A stretch of DNA of 64,000 nt, from contig DASQFD010000002.1 of assembly GCA_035633255.1 (NCBI GenBank), forward strand, positions 23,643 through 87,642, in the 5' to 3' direction. How positions within the stretch are numbered: the stretch's first letter is position 1; each line of letters opens with the position of its first letter. The notes beneath the pieces are model-generated. The model did no database searches and was not told the DNA's origin. It was given only the letters and a program-made list of their open reading frames with translations. The DNA is from DASQFD01 sp035633255 (GTDB lineage Bacteria; Actinomycetota; Actinomycetes; Actinomycetales; Dermatophilaceae). Made by a program: the position numbers and the translations under genes. Shown piece by piece: positions 8,555 to 17,909 of this stretch.

Positions 8555-9996
8555 GCCTGCTGGCCCTCCCCACGACGCTCGCCGGCCTCGGTGCGGCCGC
8601 ACCCGGCATACCGGGTCTGGTCGCCGCGGGGAACGAGAACCCGAGCGCCGACTTCAGCGACACCCCGTTCTGGATCTCGGTGGTCAAGGCGCTGATCATC
8701 TTCGTCTACCTGCTCGTCTCGACCCTGCTGGTGATCTGGTTCGAGCGGCGGATCATCGGGCGGATGCAGCAGCGCCCCGGGCCGAACCGCAACGGCCCCT
8801 TCGGGCTGCTGCAGACCCTCGCCGACGGCGTGAAGTCGATCCTCAAGGAGGACGTGACCCCCGCGGCCGCCGACCGCTTCGTCTTCACCCTGGCGCCGCT
8901 GATCACGGCGACCATGTGCTTCGTCTCGTTCTCCATCATCCCGCTCGGTGGGGACGTCAACCTCTTCGGTCACACCACGCCGCTGCAGCTCACCGACACC
9001 CCGGTGGCGGTCCTGCTCGTGCTGGCCGTGGCCGGCGTCGGCATCTACGGCGTCGTGCTCGCCGGGTGGTCCTCCGGCTCGACCTACCCGCTGATGGGCG
9101 GCCTGCGCTCCAGCGCCCAGATGATCTCCTACGAGATCGCCATGGGCCTCTCGCTCGTCGCCGTGTTCCTCTACAGCGGGTCGATGTCGACCTCCCAGAT
9201 CGTCGGCGCCCAGGCGAACGTCTGGTACATCATCCCGGCCTTCTTCAGCTTCTTCGTCTACCTCATCACCATGGTGGGGGAGACCAACCGGCTGCCCTTC
9301 GACCTCGCCGAGGGGGAGGGCGAGCTGACCGGCGGCTTCCACACCGAGTACGGCTCGATGCGCTTCGCCATGTTCTTCCTCGGTGAGTACATCAACATGT
9401 TCACCGTCGCCGCCCTCGCGACGACGATGTTCCTCGGCGGCTGGCAGGCGCCTCCCGGGATCGCCGCGATCAACGACGGGATGTTCAACGAGGGCTGGTG
9501 GGGCCTGCTCTGGTTCACCGTCAAGCTGTGGCTGTTCATGTTCGTCTTCGTGTGGCTCCGCGGCTCGCTCCCGCGGGTGCGCTACGACCAGTTCATGCGG
9601 TTCGGCTGGAAGTTCCTCATCCCCGCGACCCTGGGCTGGGTGGTCCTCGTCGCGTTCTTCCGGGGTGCCCAGAACGGCTGGTTCGGGGACGGCGCGGTCG
9701 ACCTGTTCGGTCGGCGCTTCCCGGTCGCCTCGCTCTTCATCGTCGGCATCGTCGCCATCGGCGCACTCGCCCTCGGCTGGTGGTGGGACGGACGCACCGC
9801 GGCCCGTGACGCGGCCGCCCACCCCGCCGTGCCCGAGGAGGTCGACCCGTGGGAGGGCGGCTTCCCGGTCCCGCCCCTGCCCGGCCAGCGCCTCCAGGAG
9901 CGCGCCACGGTCGGCGCCCCCGCTCCCCCCATCGAGGGCGGGCCGCTCGGGCAACGCCCCGTCGACGCCGCCGCCGAGGAGGCCCCCCGTGGCTGA
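8551..9996 (+). CDS. nuoH: NADH-quinone oxidoreductase subunit H
   Basis: A 481-aa membrane subunit lining the quinone chamber. Hydrophobic helices run from about residue 30 to 410, with family motifs ERRIIGRMQQRPGPNRNGPF, the loop GETNRLPFDLAEGEGELTGG and RGSLPRVRYDQ. The last ~70 residues are a hydrophilic Pro/Ala-rich tail. The ATG at 8551 overlaps the nuoG stop. A Gly-Ile-Pro near the N-terminus uses the rare ATA codon inside a GGCATACC motif that recurs through the window. Confidence 0.96.
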   Translation: MSLLALPTTLAGLGAAAPGIPGLVAAGNENPSADFSDTPFWISVVKALIIFVYLLVSTLLVIWFERRIIGRMQQRPGPNRNGPFGLLQTLADGVKSILKEDVTPAAADRFVFTLAPLITATMCFVSFSIIPLGGDVNLFGHTTPLQLTDTPVAVLLVLAVAGVGIYGVVLAGWSSGSTYPLMGGLRSSAQMISYEIAMGLSLVAVFLYSGSMSTSQIVGAQANVWYIIPAFFSFFVYLITMVGETNRLPFDLAEGEGELTGGFHTEYGSMRFAMFFLGEYINMFTVAALATTMFLGGWQAPPGIAAINDGMFNEGWWGLLWFTVKLWLFMFVFVWLRGSLPRVRYDQFMRFGWKFLIPATLGWVVLVAFFRGAQNGWFGDGAVDLFGRRFPVASLFIVGIVAIGALALGWWWDGRTAARDAAAHPAVPEEVDPWEGGFPVPPLPGQRLQERATVGAPAPPIEGGPLGQRPVDAAAEEAPRG

Positions 9997-10618
9997 CGAC
10001 TCGAAGAAGCCCGGCTTCTTCTCCGACCTCTTCGCGCCCGTGGGGGGCTTCGGGGTCACCTTCGCCACCATGTTCCGCAAGGTGGCCACCGTGGAGTACC
10101 CGGAGGAGAAGCGCCCCACCGCCCCCCGCTTCCACGGGCGGCACCAGCTCAACCGGCACCCGGACGGCCTGGAGAAGTGCATCGGGTGCGAGCTGTGCGC
10201 GTGGGCCTGCCCGGCGGACGCGATCCTCGTCGAGGGGGCGGACAACACCGAGGCGGCGCGGTTCTCGCCGGGGGAGCGGTACGGGCACGTCTACCAGATC
10301 AACTTCCTGCGCTGCATCTTCTGCGGGCTGTGCATCGAGGCCTGCCCGACCCGCGCCCTCACCATGACGAACTTCTACGAGCTCGCCGACAACAACCGCA
10401 GCGACCTGATCTACACCAAGGAGCAGCTGCTCGCGCCGCTGCAGGAGGGGATGCTGGCGCCGCCGCACCCCATGGTGGAGGGCATGGAGGAGCGCGACTA
10501 CTACCTGGGCAAGGTCACCGCCTCCACGGACGCCCAGCGCGAGTGGGTGGAGGAGCGGGCCTCGGCGCCGGAGGGGCCCGGGGACGAGCCGGCCCGCCAG
10601 ACGGGAGGGGGTCGATGA
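9989..10618 (+). CDS. nuoI: NADH-quinone oxidoreductase subunit I
   Basis: A 209-aa ferredoxin-type subunit with two [4Fe-4S] clusters (N6a/N6b). The ligand sets are Cys64-67-70-74 (CIGCELCAWAC) and Cys109-112-115-119 (CIFCGLCIEAC). It bridges NuoG and NuoB in the electron chain. The GTG at 9989 overlaps the nuoH end by 8 nt; homology starts close behind it. The stop overlaps the nuoJ ATG (ATGA). Confidence 0.96.
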   Translation: MADDSKKPGFFSDLFAPVGGFGVTFATMFRKVATVEYPEEKRPTAPRFHGRHQLNRHPDGLEKCIGCELCAWACPADAILVEGADNTEAARFSPGERYGHVYQINFLRCIFCGLCIEACPTRALTMTNFYELADNNRSDLIYTKEQLLAPLQEGMLAPPHPMVEGMEERDYYLGKVTASTDAQREWVEERASAPEGPGDEPARQTGGGR

Positions 10619-11385
10619 CCGGCACGGGTGAGGCCATCCTCTTCTGGATCCTCGGGCCGGTCGCCGTCCTGGCGGCCCTGGCGCTGCTGCTTGCCCGCAA
10701 GGCGGTGCACGCCGCGCTCGGGATGGCGCTGACGATGATCATCCTCGGGATCTTCTACCTGGCCCTGGGCGCCGACTTCCTCGGCATCATCCAGATCTTC
10801 GTCTACACCGGCGCCGTGATGATGCTGTTCCTCTTCGTCGTCATGCTGATCGGTGTGGACTCCAGCGACGGCCTCGTGGAGACCATCCGCGGCCAGCGCT
10901 GGGCGACCGCCCTGCTCTCCCTCGGGCTCGGCGGCCTGCTGGTGGCGGCGCTCGGCTCGGTCACCTACCCCGACCCGGTCGGGGTGGCGCAGATCAACGC
11001 GGAGAAGGGCAACGTCTCCGCGGTCGCCGAGCTGATCTTCGGACGCTACGTCTGGGTCTTCGAGATCACCAGCGCCCTGCTCATCACCGCCGCGCTCGGT
11101 GCCATGGTGCTCGCACACCGCGAGCGCCTGGGTCGGGGCCCGAACCAGCAGGAGTGGAGCAAGCGACGGTTCCAGGAGGGCGAGCACCTCGCCGGCCTGC
11201 CCGCGCCCGGGGTCTACGCCCGTCACAACGCCGTCGACACCCCGGCCCTGCTCCCCGACGGCACGCCGAGCGAGCTGTCGGTCTCCCGCGTCCTCAGCGC
11301 GCGCGACCAGGTCAGGACGCCGGAGCGGTACATCGAGCCGGAGGAGGAGCGACGCCGCGAGGTCGAGGAGGGCCACGACCGATGA
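10615..11385 (+). CDS. nuoJ: NADH-quinone oxidoreductase subunit J
   Basis: A 256-aa membrane subunit. Four to five hydrophobic helices include the conserved LALGADFLGIIQIFVYTGAV, which forms the helix with a pi-bulge in characterised complexes. The final ~75 residues are hydrophilic and charged, as in other actinobacterial NuoJ. The ATG overlaps the nuoI stop and the stop overlaps the nuoK start. Confidence 0.95.
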   Translation: MTGTGEAILFWILGPVAVLAALALLLARKAVHAALGMALTMIILGIFYLALGADFLGIIQIFVYTGAVMMLFLFVVMLIGVDSSDGLVETIRGQRWATALLSLGLGGLLVAALGSVTYPDPVGVAQINAEKGNVSAVAELIFGRYVWVFEITSALLITAALGAMVLAHRERLGRGPNQQEWSKRRFQEGEHLAGLPAPGVYARHNAVDTPALLPDGTPSELSVSRVLSARDQVRTPERYIEPEEERRREVEEGHDR

Positions 11386-11681
11386 ACCTCGTCAACTACG
11401 TCTACCTGGCGACGGTGCTCTTCGTCCTTGGTGGGGCGACGGTGCTGACCCGTCGCAACGCGATCATCGTCTTCATGGGCGTCGAGCTCATGCTCAACTC
11501 CGCCAACCTGGTCTTCGTCACCTTCGCGCGGATGAACGGCAACCTCGACGGCCAGGTCATCGCCCTGTTCGTCATGGTCGTCGCGGCCGCCGAGGTCGTG
11601 GTCGGCCTCGCCATCATCATGGCCATCTTCCGTGCCCGCCGGTCGGCCTCCGTCGACGACGCCAACCTGCTCAAGCTCTAA
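11382..11681 (+). CDS. nuoK: NADH-quinone oxidoreductase subunit K
   Basis: A 99-aa membrane subunit with three helices. The two acidic residues important for proton transfer in the family are present, in GVELMLNSANLVF and in VVAAAEVVVGLAI. Length is typical. The gene starts inside the nuoJ stop and is followed by nuoL after 13 bp. Confidence 0.96.
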   Translation: MNLVNYVYLATVLFVLGGATVLTRRNAIIVFMGVELMLNSANLVFVTFARMNGNLDGQVIALFVMVVAAAEVVVGLAIIMAIFRARRSASVDDANLLKL

Positions 11682-11694
11682 GGGGTCCTCCGCC

Positions 11695-13626
11695 GTGACA
11701 CCACTGCTCGCCACCGAGGGCGCGGCCGCGTCGGCCGCCACGGGGCCGACCGCCCTCGCCTGGCTGCTCATCGCGCTGCCGGCGCTCGGTGCCGCGTTGC
11801 TCCTGCTGGGCGGGCGCCGCCTCGACCGGGGCGGCCCGCTGCTGGCGACCGCCCTGTCCTGGGGGTCGTTCCTCGTCGGTGCGGTGATCTTCGTGGCGAT
11901 GCTCGGCCAGCCCACGGAGCAGCGCGCCGGGCACGTGGCGCTGTGGAGCTGGGTGCCGGCGGGGCAGTTCCAGCTGGACGCCGGGCTGCTGGTGGACCAG
12001 CTGTCGATGTCCTTCGTCCTGCTCATCACCTTCGTCGGCTCGCTGATCCACGTGTACTCCCTCGGGTACATGGCCCACGACCCGGACAAGCGGCGCTTCT
12101 TCGCCTACCTCAACCTCTTCGTGGCGGCGATGCTCCTGCTCGTCCTCGCCGACAGCTACCTGCTGCTCTTCCTCGGCTGGGAGGGCGTCGGCCTGGCGTC
12201 CTACCTGCTGATCGGCTTCTGGAACCACAACCCGGCCTACGCCACCGCGGCCAACAAGGCGTTCATCGTCAACCGGGTCGGCGACCTGGGCCTGATGCTG
12301 GCGATCTTCGTCATGTTCGCCACCTTCGGCCGGGTCGACTACGCGGGCGTGGCCGAGGGGGTGAGCGGCGCCAGCACCGCGACGCTGACCGCGATCGGGC
12401 TGCTCCTGCTCGTCGGGGCCTGCGGGAAGTCGGCGCAGTTCCCGCTGCAGTCCTGGCTCGGGGACGCCATGGCCGGCCCCACCCCGGTGTCCGCCCTGAT
12501 CCACGCCGCGACGATGGTCACCGCCGGCGTCTACCTCATCGTGCGCAGCAACGTGATCTACGACGCGGCGCCCGACGCGCGGCTCGCCGTGGCGGCCGTG
12601 GGCGCGATCACCCTGCTGTTCGGGGCCATCGTGGGCTGCGCCAAGGACGACATCAAGAAGGCGCTGGCCGCGTCGACGATGTCCCAGATCGGCTACATGA
12701 TGCTGGCGGCGGGCCTGGGCCCGGTGGGCTACGCCTTCGCCATCTTCCACCTGCTCACGCACGGCTTCTTCAAGGCCGGCATGTTCCTCGGCGCCGGCTC
12801 GGTCATGCACGGCATGAACGACTCGGTGAACATGCGCCGGTTCGGCGGCCTGTGGACGGTGATGAAGGTGACCTGGGTGACCTTCGGCCTCGGCTGGCTG
12901 GCCATCCTGGGCGTCCCGCCCTTCTCCGGCTTCTGGTCCAAGGACAAGATCATCGAGGCGGCGTTCGTCGGGGAGGGCTGGCAGCCGTGGGTGCTCGGGG
13001 GCGCGGCGCTCCTGGGCGCCGGGATCACCGCCTTCTACATGTCGCGGCTGTTCTTCATGACCTTCCACGGCCCGCGCCGGTGGGAGGACGACGAGGCGCA
13101 CCCCCACGAGTCGCCGGCGCTGATGACGGTCCCCATGGTCGTCCTGGCCGCCGGCTCCGCCTTCCTCGGCCTGGCGATCGGCCCCACCGGCCTGCTCACC
13201 TCCTGGCTCGAGCCGGTGGTCGGCGAGCACGGCGAGGAGAGCCCCGTCCTCCCGGTGCCCGTCATCGTGGCCCTGACCCTGCTGCTGGTGGCGGGCGGGA
13301 CGGCATACGCCTTCCTGCGGTACTGGCGCGAGGAGGTGCCCCAGCTGGCGCCGCAGGGCTCGCTGGTCACCCGGGCCGCCCGGCAGGACCTCTACCAGGA
13401 CGCCGTGAACGAGGCCCTGTTCATGCGGCCCGGCGTCCACCTGACCCGGGCGCTGGTCTACACCGACGCCAAGGGCGTCGACGGGGCGACCGGCGGGCTC
13501 GCCGCCCTCATCGGGGGCCTGTCGGCCCGCACCCGGCGGCTCCAGACCGGCTTCGTCCGCTCGTATGCCCTGACGATGCTCACCGGCGTCGTCGCCGTCC
13601 TCGGTGCCCTGTGGGTGATCCAGTGA
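11695..13626 (+). CDS. nuoL: NADH-quinone oxidoreductase subunit L (antiporter-like)
   Basis: A 643-aa proton-pumping subunit. The key Glu (GWEGVGLASYLLIGFW) and Lys (CGKSAQFPLQSWLGDAMAGP) of the antiporter-like channel are present, as is HAATMVTAGVYL. The C-terminal part contains the lateral helix region. The GTG start at 11695 lies 13 bp after nuoK. The stop TGA overlaps the nuoM ATG by one base. Confidence 0.96.
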   Translation: MTPLLATEGAAASAATGPTALAWLLIALPALGAALLLLGGRRLDRGGPLLATALSWGSFLVGAVIFVAMLGQPTEQRAGHVALWSWVPAGQFQLDAGLLVDQLSMSFVLLITFVGSLIHVYSLGYMAHDPDKRRFFAYLNLFVAAMLLLVLADSYLLLFLGWEGVGLASYLLIGFWNHNPAYATAANKAFIVNRVGDLGLMLAIFVMFATFGRVDYAGVAEGVSGASTATLTAIGLLLLVGACGKSAQFPLQSWLGDAMAGPTPVSALIHAATMVTAGVYLIVRSNVIYDAAPDARLAVAAVGAITLLFGAIVGCAKDDIKKALAASTMSQIGYMMLAAGLGPVGYAFAIFHLLTHGFFKAGMFLGAGSVMHGMNDSVNMRRFGGLWTVMKVTWVTFGLGWLAILGVPPFSGFWSKDKIIEAAFVGEGWQPWVLGGAALLGAGITAFYMSRLFFMTFHGPRRWEDDEAHPHESPALMTVPMVVLAAGSAFLGLAIGPTGLLTSWLEPVVGEHGEESPVLPVPVIVALTLLLVAGGTAYAFLRYWREEVPQLAPQGSLVTRAARQDLYQDAVNEALFMRPGVHLTRALVYTDAKGVDGATGGLAALIGGLSARTRRLQTGFVRSYALTMLTGVVAVLGALWVIQ

Positions 13627-15158
13627 TGTCCGACCTGCCCCTGCTCACGCTGATGATGGTCGTGCCGCTCGTCGGCGCGCTCGTCGTCGCGCTGCTGCCC
13701 AGGCGGCTCGCGTACTACGGGCGGCACGTCGCCCTGGGGTTCTCCCTGGTCGTGCTCGGGCTGGCCGTGGCCGCCTGGGCGGCGTTCGAGGCGGGGGGTC
13801 CGCAGTTCCAGCTCGCCGAGACCTACTCGTGGATCCCGCAGTTCGGCGTCTCCTACGCCCTCGGTGTCGACGGCATCGCGCTCTCGCTCATCGTCCTGTC
13901 CGCCATCCTCACGCCGGTCTGCCTGCTCGCCGCGTGGAACGACCTCCCGGCGGACGACCCGCGCAACCGCACCTACTTCGCGCTCCTGCTCAGCCTGCTC
14001 GCCTTCATGGTCGGCGTGTTCGCCGCGACCGACGTGTTCCTCTTCTACGTCTTCTTCGAGGCGATGCTGATCCCGGTGTACTTCCTCATCGGGCTGTTCG
14101 GCGGCCCGCGCCGGCAGTACGCCGCGGTGAAGTTCATCCTGTTCTCCCTCGTCGGGGGACTGGTGATGCTCGTCGCCGTGCTGGCCCTGTTCTTCGTCGG
14201 CCCCGGTGGCGAGCAGGGGTTTCTCGTCTCGAACCTCACCGGCAACGTCGAGGCGAGCGTCGCCACCCAGCGGCTGCTCTTCCTCGGCTTCTTCTTCGCC
14301 TTCGCGATCAAGGCCCCCCTGTGGCCGCTGCACACCTGGCTGCCGGACGCGGCCACCGAGGCCCGCCCGGCGACCGCGGTGCTCCTCGTCGGCGTCCTGG
14401 ACAAGGTCGGCACCTACGGGATGATCCGCTTCTGCCTGCAGCTGTTCCCCGAGGCGTCCCGGTGGGCCACGCCCGTGGTCATCACCCTGGCGGTGGTCTC
14501 GGTGCTCTACGGCGCGCTGCTGGCCATCGGGCAGACCGACATGATGCGCCTGATCGCCTTCACCTCGATCAGCCACTTCGGCTTCATCGTGCTCGGCATC
14601 TTCGCCATGACGTCGACGAGCGGCACCGGTGCGACGCTCTACATGGTCAACCACGGATTCTCCACGGCGGCCCTGTTCCTCATCGCCGGCTTCCTGATCG
14701 CCCGCGGGAAGAGCAAGCGGATCCCGGACTACGGCGGCTGGCAGCGCGTCACCCCGGTGCTCGCCGGCACCTTCCTGGTCGCCGGCCTGTCCAGCCTGGC
14801 GCTGCCCGGCCTCGCGCCCTTCGTCTCGGAGTTCCTCGTCCTCGCCGGGACCTACCAGCGATACCAGGTGGCCGCGGTGCTGGCCGTCTTCGGGACCGTC
14901 CTCGCCGCGCTCTACATCCTGCTGATGTACCAGCGCACCATGACGGGGCCGAAGCCGGACTTCGGCCAGGCCACCCCCCCACGTGACCTCTCCGCCCGCG
15001 AGAAGTGGGTGGTCGCCCCCCTGATCGCCTCCTTCTTCGTCCTCGGCTTCTTCCCCAAGCCGGTACTGGACGTGCTCACCCCGGCCGTGGACCGGACGCT
15101 GACCTACGTCGGCGTCACCGACCCGGCACCGACCAACGCCTCCGGGAGCGACCAGTGA
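13626..15158 (+). CDS. nuoM: NADH-quinone oxidoreductase subunit M (antiporter-like)
   Basis: A 510-aa antiporter-like subunit. FYVFFEAMLIPVYFLIG holds the conserved Glu, and FAIKAPLWPLHTWLPDA holds the conserved Lys. About 14 helices can be drawn. The C-terminal ~25 residues are hydrophilic. The ATG overlaps the nuoL stop; the stop overlaps the nuoN GTG. Confidence 0.96.
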   Translation: MSDLPLLTLMMVVPLVGALVVALLPRRLAYYGRHVALGFSLVVLGLAVAAWAAFEAGGPQFQLAETYSWIPQFGVSYALGVDGIALSLIVLSAILTPVCLLAAWNDLPADDPRNRTYFALLLSLLAFMVGVFAATDVFLFYVFFEAMLIPVYFLIGLFGGPRRQYAAVKFILFSLVGGLVMLVAVLALFFVGPGGEQGFLVSNLTGNVEASVATQRLLFLGFFFAFAIKAPLWPLHTWLPDAATEARPATAVLLVGVLDKVGTYGMIRFCLQLFPEASRWATPVVITLAVVSVLYGALLAIGQTDMMRLIAFTSISHFGFIVLGIFAMTSTSGTGATLYMVNHGFSTAALFLIAGFLIARGKSKRIPDYGGWQRVTPVLAGTFLVAGLSSLALPGLAPFVSEFLVLAGTYQRYQVAAVLAVFGTVLAALYILLMYQRTMTGPKPDFGQATPPRDLSAREKWVVAPLIASFFVLGFFPKPVLDVLTPAVDRTLTYVGVTDPAPTNASGSDQ

Positions 15159-16723
15159 CCCCCGCCGCCGTGCCCGCGGACTTCCAGCCCGTCGCGGTGA
15201 CGTATGCCGCCATCGCGCCGATGCTCGTCGTGGCCGGCGGTGCGCTGCTCGGGGTCATCCTCGAGGCCTTCGCGCCCCGGCGCTGGCGGCACGCCGCGCA
15301 GGTGGCGCTGGCGCTGGTCACCCTGCTCGCCGCGTTCGTCGTGCTGGTCGTGTGGTCGGTGGACAACCGCGCGCTCACCCTCGGCGGCTCGATCGCCATC
15401 GACGGGCCCGCCCTGTTCCTCCAGGGGACGCTGCTCCTGCTCGCCGCCCTCTCGGTCCTGGCCATGTCCGAGCGGTTCGGCGGCCGGAGCGCCGACGCCT
15501 TCACGCCGATGGGCGCCGCCACCCCGGGCTCGAACCAGGAGGCGGCGGCCGACCGGCTCGGCTACGCCACCTCCGAGGTCTTCCCGCTCGCGCTCTTCTC
15601 GGTGCTGGGCATGATGATCTTCGTCGCGGCGGCCGACCTGATCACGATGTTCGTCGCGCTCGAGGTGCTGTCGCTGCCGCTCTACATCATGACCGGGTTG
15701 GCGCGCCGCCGACGCCTCCTCTCCCAGGAGGCTTCGCTGAAGTACTTCCTCCTCGGCTCCTTCTCCAGCGCGTTCTTCCTCTTCGGCTCGGCGCTGCTGT
15801 ACGGCTACGCCGGCTCCTCGGACCTGCGGCAGATCGCCCGCGCCATCACGAGCAACTCGGGCACCCTCGAGGGCCTGCTGCTCCCCGGGGTCGTCCTCGT
15901 CCTCGTCGGCCTGCTGTTCAAGATCGGCGCGGTGCCGTTCCACTCGTGGACGCCGGACGCGTACCAGGGGGCGCCCACGCCGGTGACCGGCTTCATGGCG
16001 GCGTGCACCAAGGTCGCCGCCTTCGGTGCGCTGCTGCGCCTGACCTACGTCGGCATCTCCGCCGCGCGCTGGGACTGGCGCCTCGGCGTCGTCGCGGTGG
16101 CCGCCCTGACCATGGTCGTCGGCGCGGTGCTCTCGGTGACCCAGACCGACGTCAAGCGCCTGCTCGCCTACTCCGCGATCGCCCACGCCGGCTTCATCCT
16201 CGTGGGTCTCCTCGCCTTCGACCGCACCGGCGTCGGCGGCGTGATGTTCTACCTCGTCGCCTACGGCTTCGCCACCCTCGCTGCCTTCGCCGTCGTCGCG
16301 ATGATCCGCTCCGGCGGCTCGGAGGCCTCGCACCTGTCCCAGTGGGCCGGTCTGGGCCGCAACCACCCGGTCGTCGCGGGCGCGTTCACGCTCCTGCTCA
16401 TGGCGTTCGCCGGGATCCCGCTGACCTCCGGCTTCACCGCGAAGTTCGCGGCGTTCGAGCCGGCCGTCAGCTTCGGGGGCCGCTCCGGCGTCGTCCTGGT
16501 CGTGATCGGCGTGCTGGCCAGCGCCGTGACGGCGTTCGTCTACTTCCGCCTGGTCGTGCTCATGTACTTCACCGAGCCGGCCGGCACCGACGTCGTGGCC
16601 CTGGCGCCCTCGGCGGCCACCACCGCGGTGGTCACGGTCGGGGTCCTCGTGACCGTCGTCCTCGGTGTGTTCCCCGGTCCGGTCCTCGACGTCGCCGACC
16701 GCGCGGCGCAGTTCATCCTGTGA
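15155..16723 (+). CDS. nuoN: NADH-quinone oxidoreductase subunit N (antiporter-like)
   Basis: A 522-aa antiporter-like subunit closing the operon. FKIGAVPFHSWTPDAYQGAP contains the conserved Lys region, and MFVALEVLSLPLYIMTGLAR the conserved Glu. A hydrophilic insert of about 30 residues near position 120 (the part beginning SERFGGRSADAF) is unlike E. coli NuoN. The GTG overlaps the nuoM stop. The stop at 16721-16723 overlaps the start of the next gene, a prenyl synthase, suggesting co-transcription. Confidence 0.96.
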   Translation: MTPAAVPADFQPVAVTYAAIAPMLVVAGGALLGVILEAFAPRRWRHAAQVALALVTLLAAFVVLVVWSVDNRALTLGGSIAIDGPALFLQGTLLLLAALSVLAMSERFGGRSADAFTPMGAATPGSNQEAAADRLGYATSEVFPLALFSVLGMMIFVAAADLITMFVALEVLSLPLYIMTGLARRRRLLSQEASLKYFLLGSFSSAFFLFGSALLYGYAGSSDLRQIARAITSNSGTLEGLLLPGVVLVLVGLLFKIGAVPFHSWTPDAYQGAPTPVTGFMAACTKVAAFGALLRLTYVGISAARWDWRLGVVAVAALTMVVGAVLSVTQTDVKRLLAYSAIAHAGFILVGLLAFDRTGVGGVMFYLVAYGFATLAAFAVVAMIRSGGSEASHLSQWAGLGRNHPVVAGAFTLLLMAFAGIPLTSGFTAKFAAFEPAVSFGGRSGVVLVVIGVLASAVTAFVYFRLVVLMYFTEPAGTDVVALAPSAATTAVVTVGVLVTVVLGVFPGPVLDVADRAAQFIL

Positions 16724-17760
16724 CCACCATGCAGGCCGCCGCCGGGGCCGGGGAGGTGCACACGGGGACCCCCTCGGTCCTCGTGCTCCCCGGCACCTCG
16801 CCGGACCTGCGGGTGCGCCTGGCGGCCGGGCTGGACGCCGTGAATGCCCTCATCGAGGAGCGGGTCGCCCACGACGACCCCTTTCTCGCCGAGGCGGGCG
16901 CCCACCTCACCCAGGCCGGCGGCAAGCGCTTCCGGCCGCTGCTCACCCTGCTGGCCGCCGAGGTCGGCGCCGGTGGCAACGAGCAGGTGGTGGCGGCCGC
17001 CGCGGCCGTCGAGCTGACCCACCTCGCCTCGCTCTACCACGACGACGTCATGGACGAGGCGGACGTGCGCCGTGGTGCCCCGAGCGCCAACGCCCGCTAC
17101 GGCAACTCGACCGCGATCCTCGTCGGTGACCTGCTCTTCGGCAACGCCTCCGACCTCGTCGCCGACCTCGGTCCCGAGGCGGTGCGCATCCAGGCGCGCA
17201 CCTTCATGCGGCTGTGCGCCGGCCAGATCCGCGACGACCGCCCCGCGCCCCCGGGAGCGGACCCGGTCGAGCACTACCTCGGGGTCCTCGCGGACAAGAC
17301 CGGGGTGCTTATCGCGACCGCCGCCCGGTACGGCGGGATGTTCGGCGGGTGCGACGAGGCGACGGTCGAGACGCTGCGGGAGTACGGCGAACGGCTGGGG
17401 ATGGCCTTCCAGCTCGCGGACGACCTCATCGACATCGGGTCGGACGCCGACCAGACCGGGAAGACCCCCGGCGCCGACCTGCGGGAGGGCAAGCGCACCC
17501 TGCCGGTGCTGCACGTCCTGGCCTCGACCGATCCCGACGACGCCCGGCTGCAGGCGCTGCTCGCCTCCGACCTCTCCGACGACGACGACCTCGCCGAGGC
17601 GCTGGCAGCGCTGCGTGCGCACCCCGCTATGGAGCGAGCGCGTCAGGAGACGTATGCCGTGGCCCGCCGGGCCGGGGAGGCGCTCGCCCCCCTGCCGCCG
17701 TCCGAGGCCGTCGACGCGCTGCGCGCCCTGGCGACCGGCGTCGTCGACCGCGTCGGCTGA
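16720..17760 (+). CDS. Polyprenyl diphosphate synthase (long-chain trans-isoprenyl synthase)
   Basis: A 346-aa enzyme that extends allylic diphosphates with isopentenyl diphosphate, probably making the menaquinone side chain. The first aspartate motif is in YHDDVMDEADVRRG, the second in ADDLIDIGSD, and GKRFRPLLTLLAA is the IPP-binding region. The GTG at 16720 overlaps the nuoN stop (GTGA); an ATG at 16729 is an alternative only three codons on. Placement after nuo fits a role in supplying the quinone tail. Chain length cannot be deduced here. Confidence 0.9.
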   Translation: MTTMQAAAGAGEVHTGTPSVLVLPGTSPDLRVRLAAGLDAVNALIEERVAHDDPFLAEAGAHLTQAGGKRFRPLLTLLAAEVGAGGNEQVVAAAAAVELTHLASLYHDDVMDEADVRRGAPSANARYGNSTAILVGDLLFGNASDLVADLGPEAVRIQARTFMRLCAGQIRDDRPAPPGADPVEHYLGVLADKTGVLIATAARYGGMFGGCDEATVETLREYGERLGMAFQLADDLIDIGSDADQTGKTPGADLREGKRTLPVLHVLASTDPDDARLQALLASDLSDDDDLAEALAALRAHPAMERARQETYAVARRAGEALAPLPPSEAVDALRALATGVVDRVG

Positions 17761-17895
17761 GCCCACCGAAGGAAGGACCCGGCCGGGGTTCAGCCGCTGC
17801 GTGGCAAGGGTGGAGCAGCAGGCCCTCGAGCGCAGTGAGGTCCGGTGGCGGCGGCGCTCGTGGCGAAACCGCCGTGCGGCGCGGCACGCCGGACC

Positions 17896-17901
17896 TAGGC
17901 T
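17896..17901 (+). promoter_or_regulatory. Candidate -10 (TAGGCT) for a leaderless transcript
   Basis: TAGGCT ends 8 nt before the GTG at 17910 of the aldolase-like gene. No ribosome binding site is visible, consistent with a leaderless start. Confidence 0.45.
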
Positions 17902-17909
17902 TGCGACAC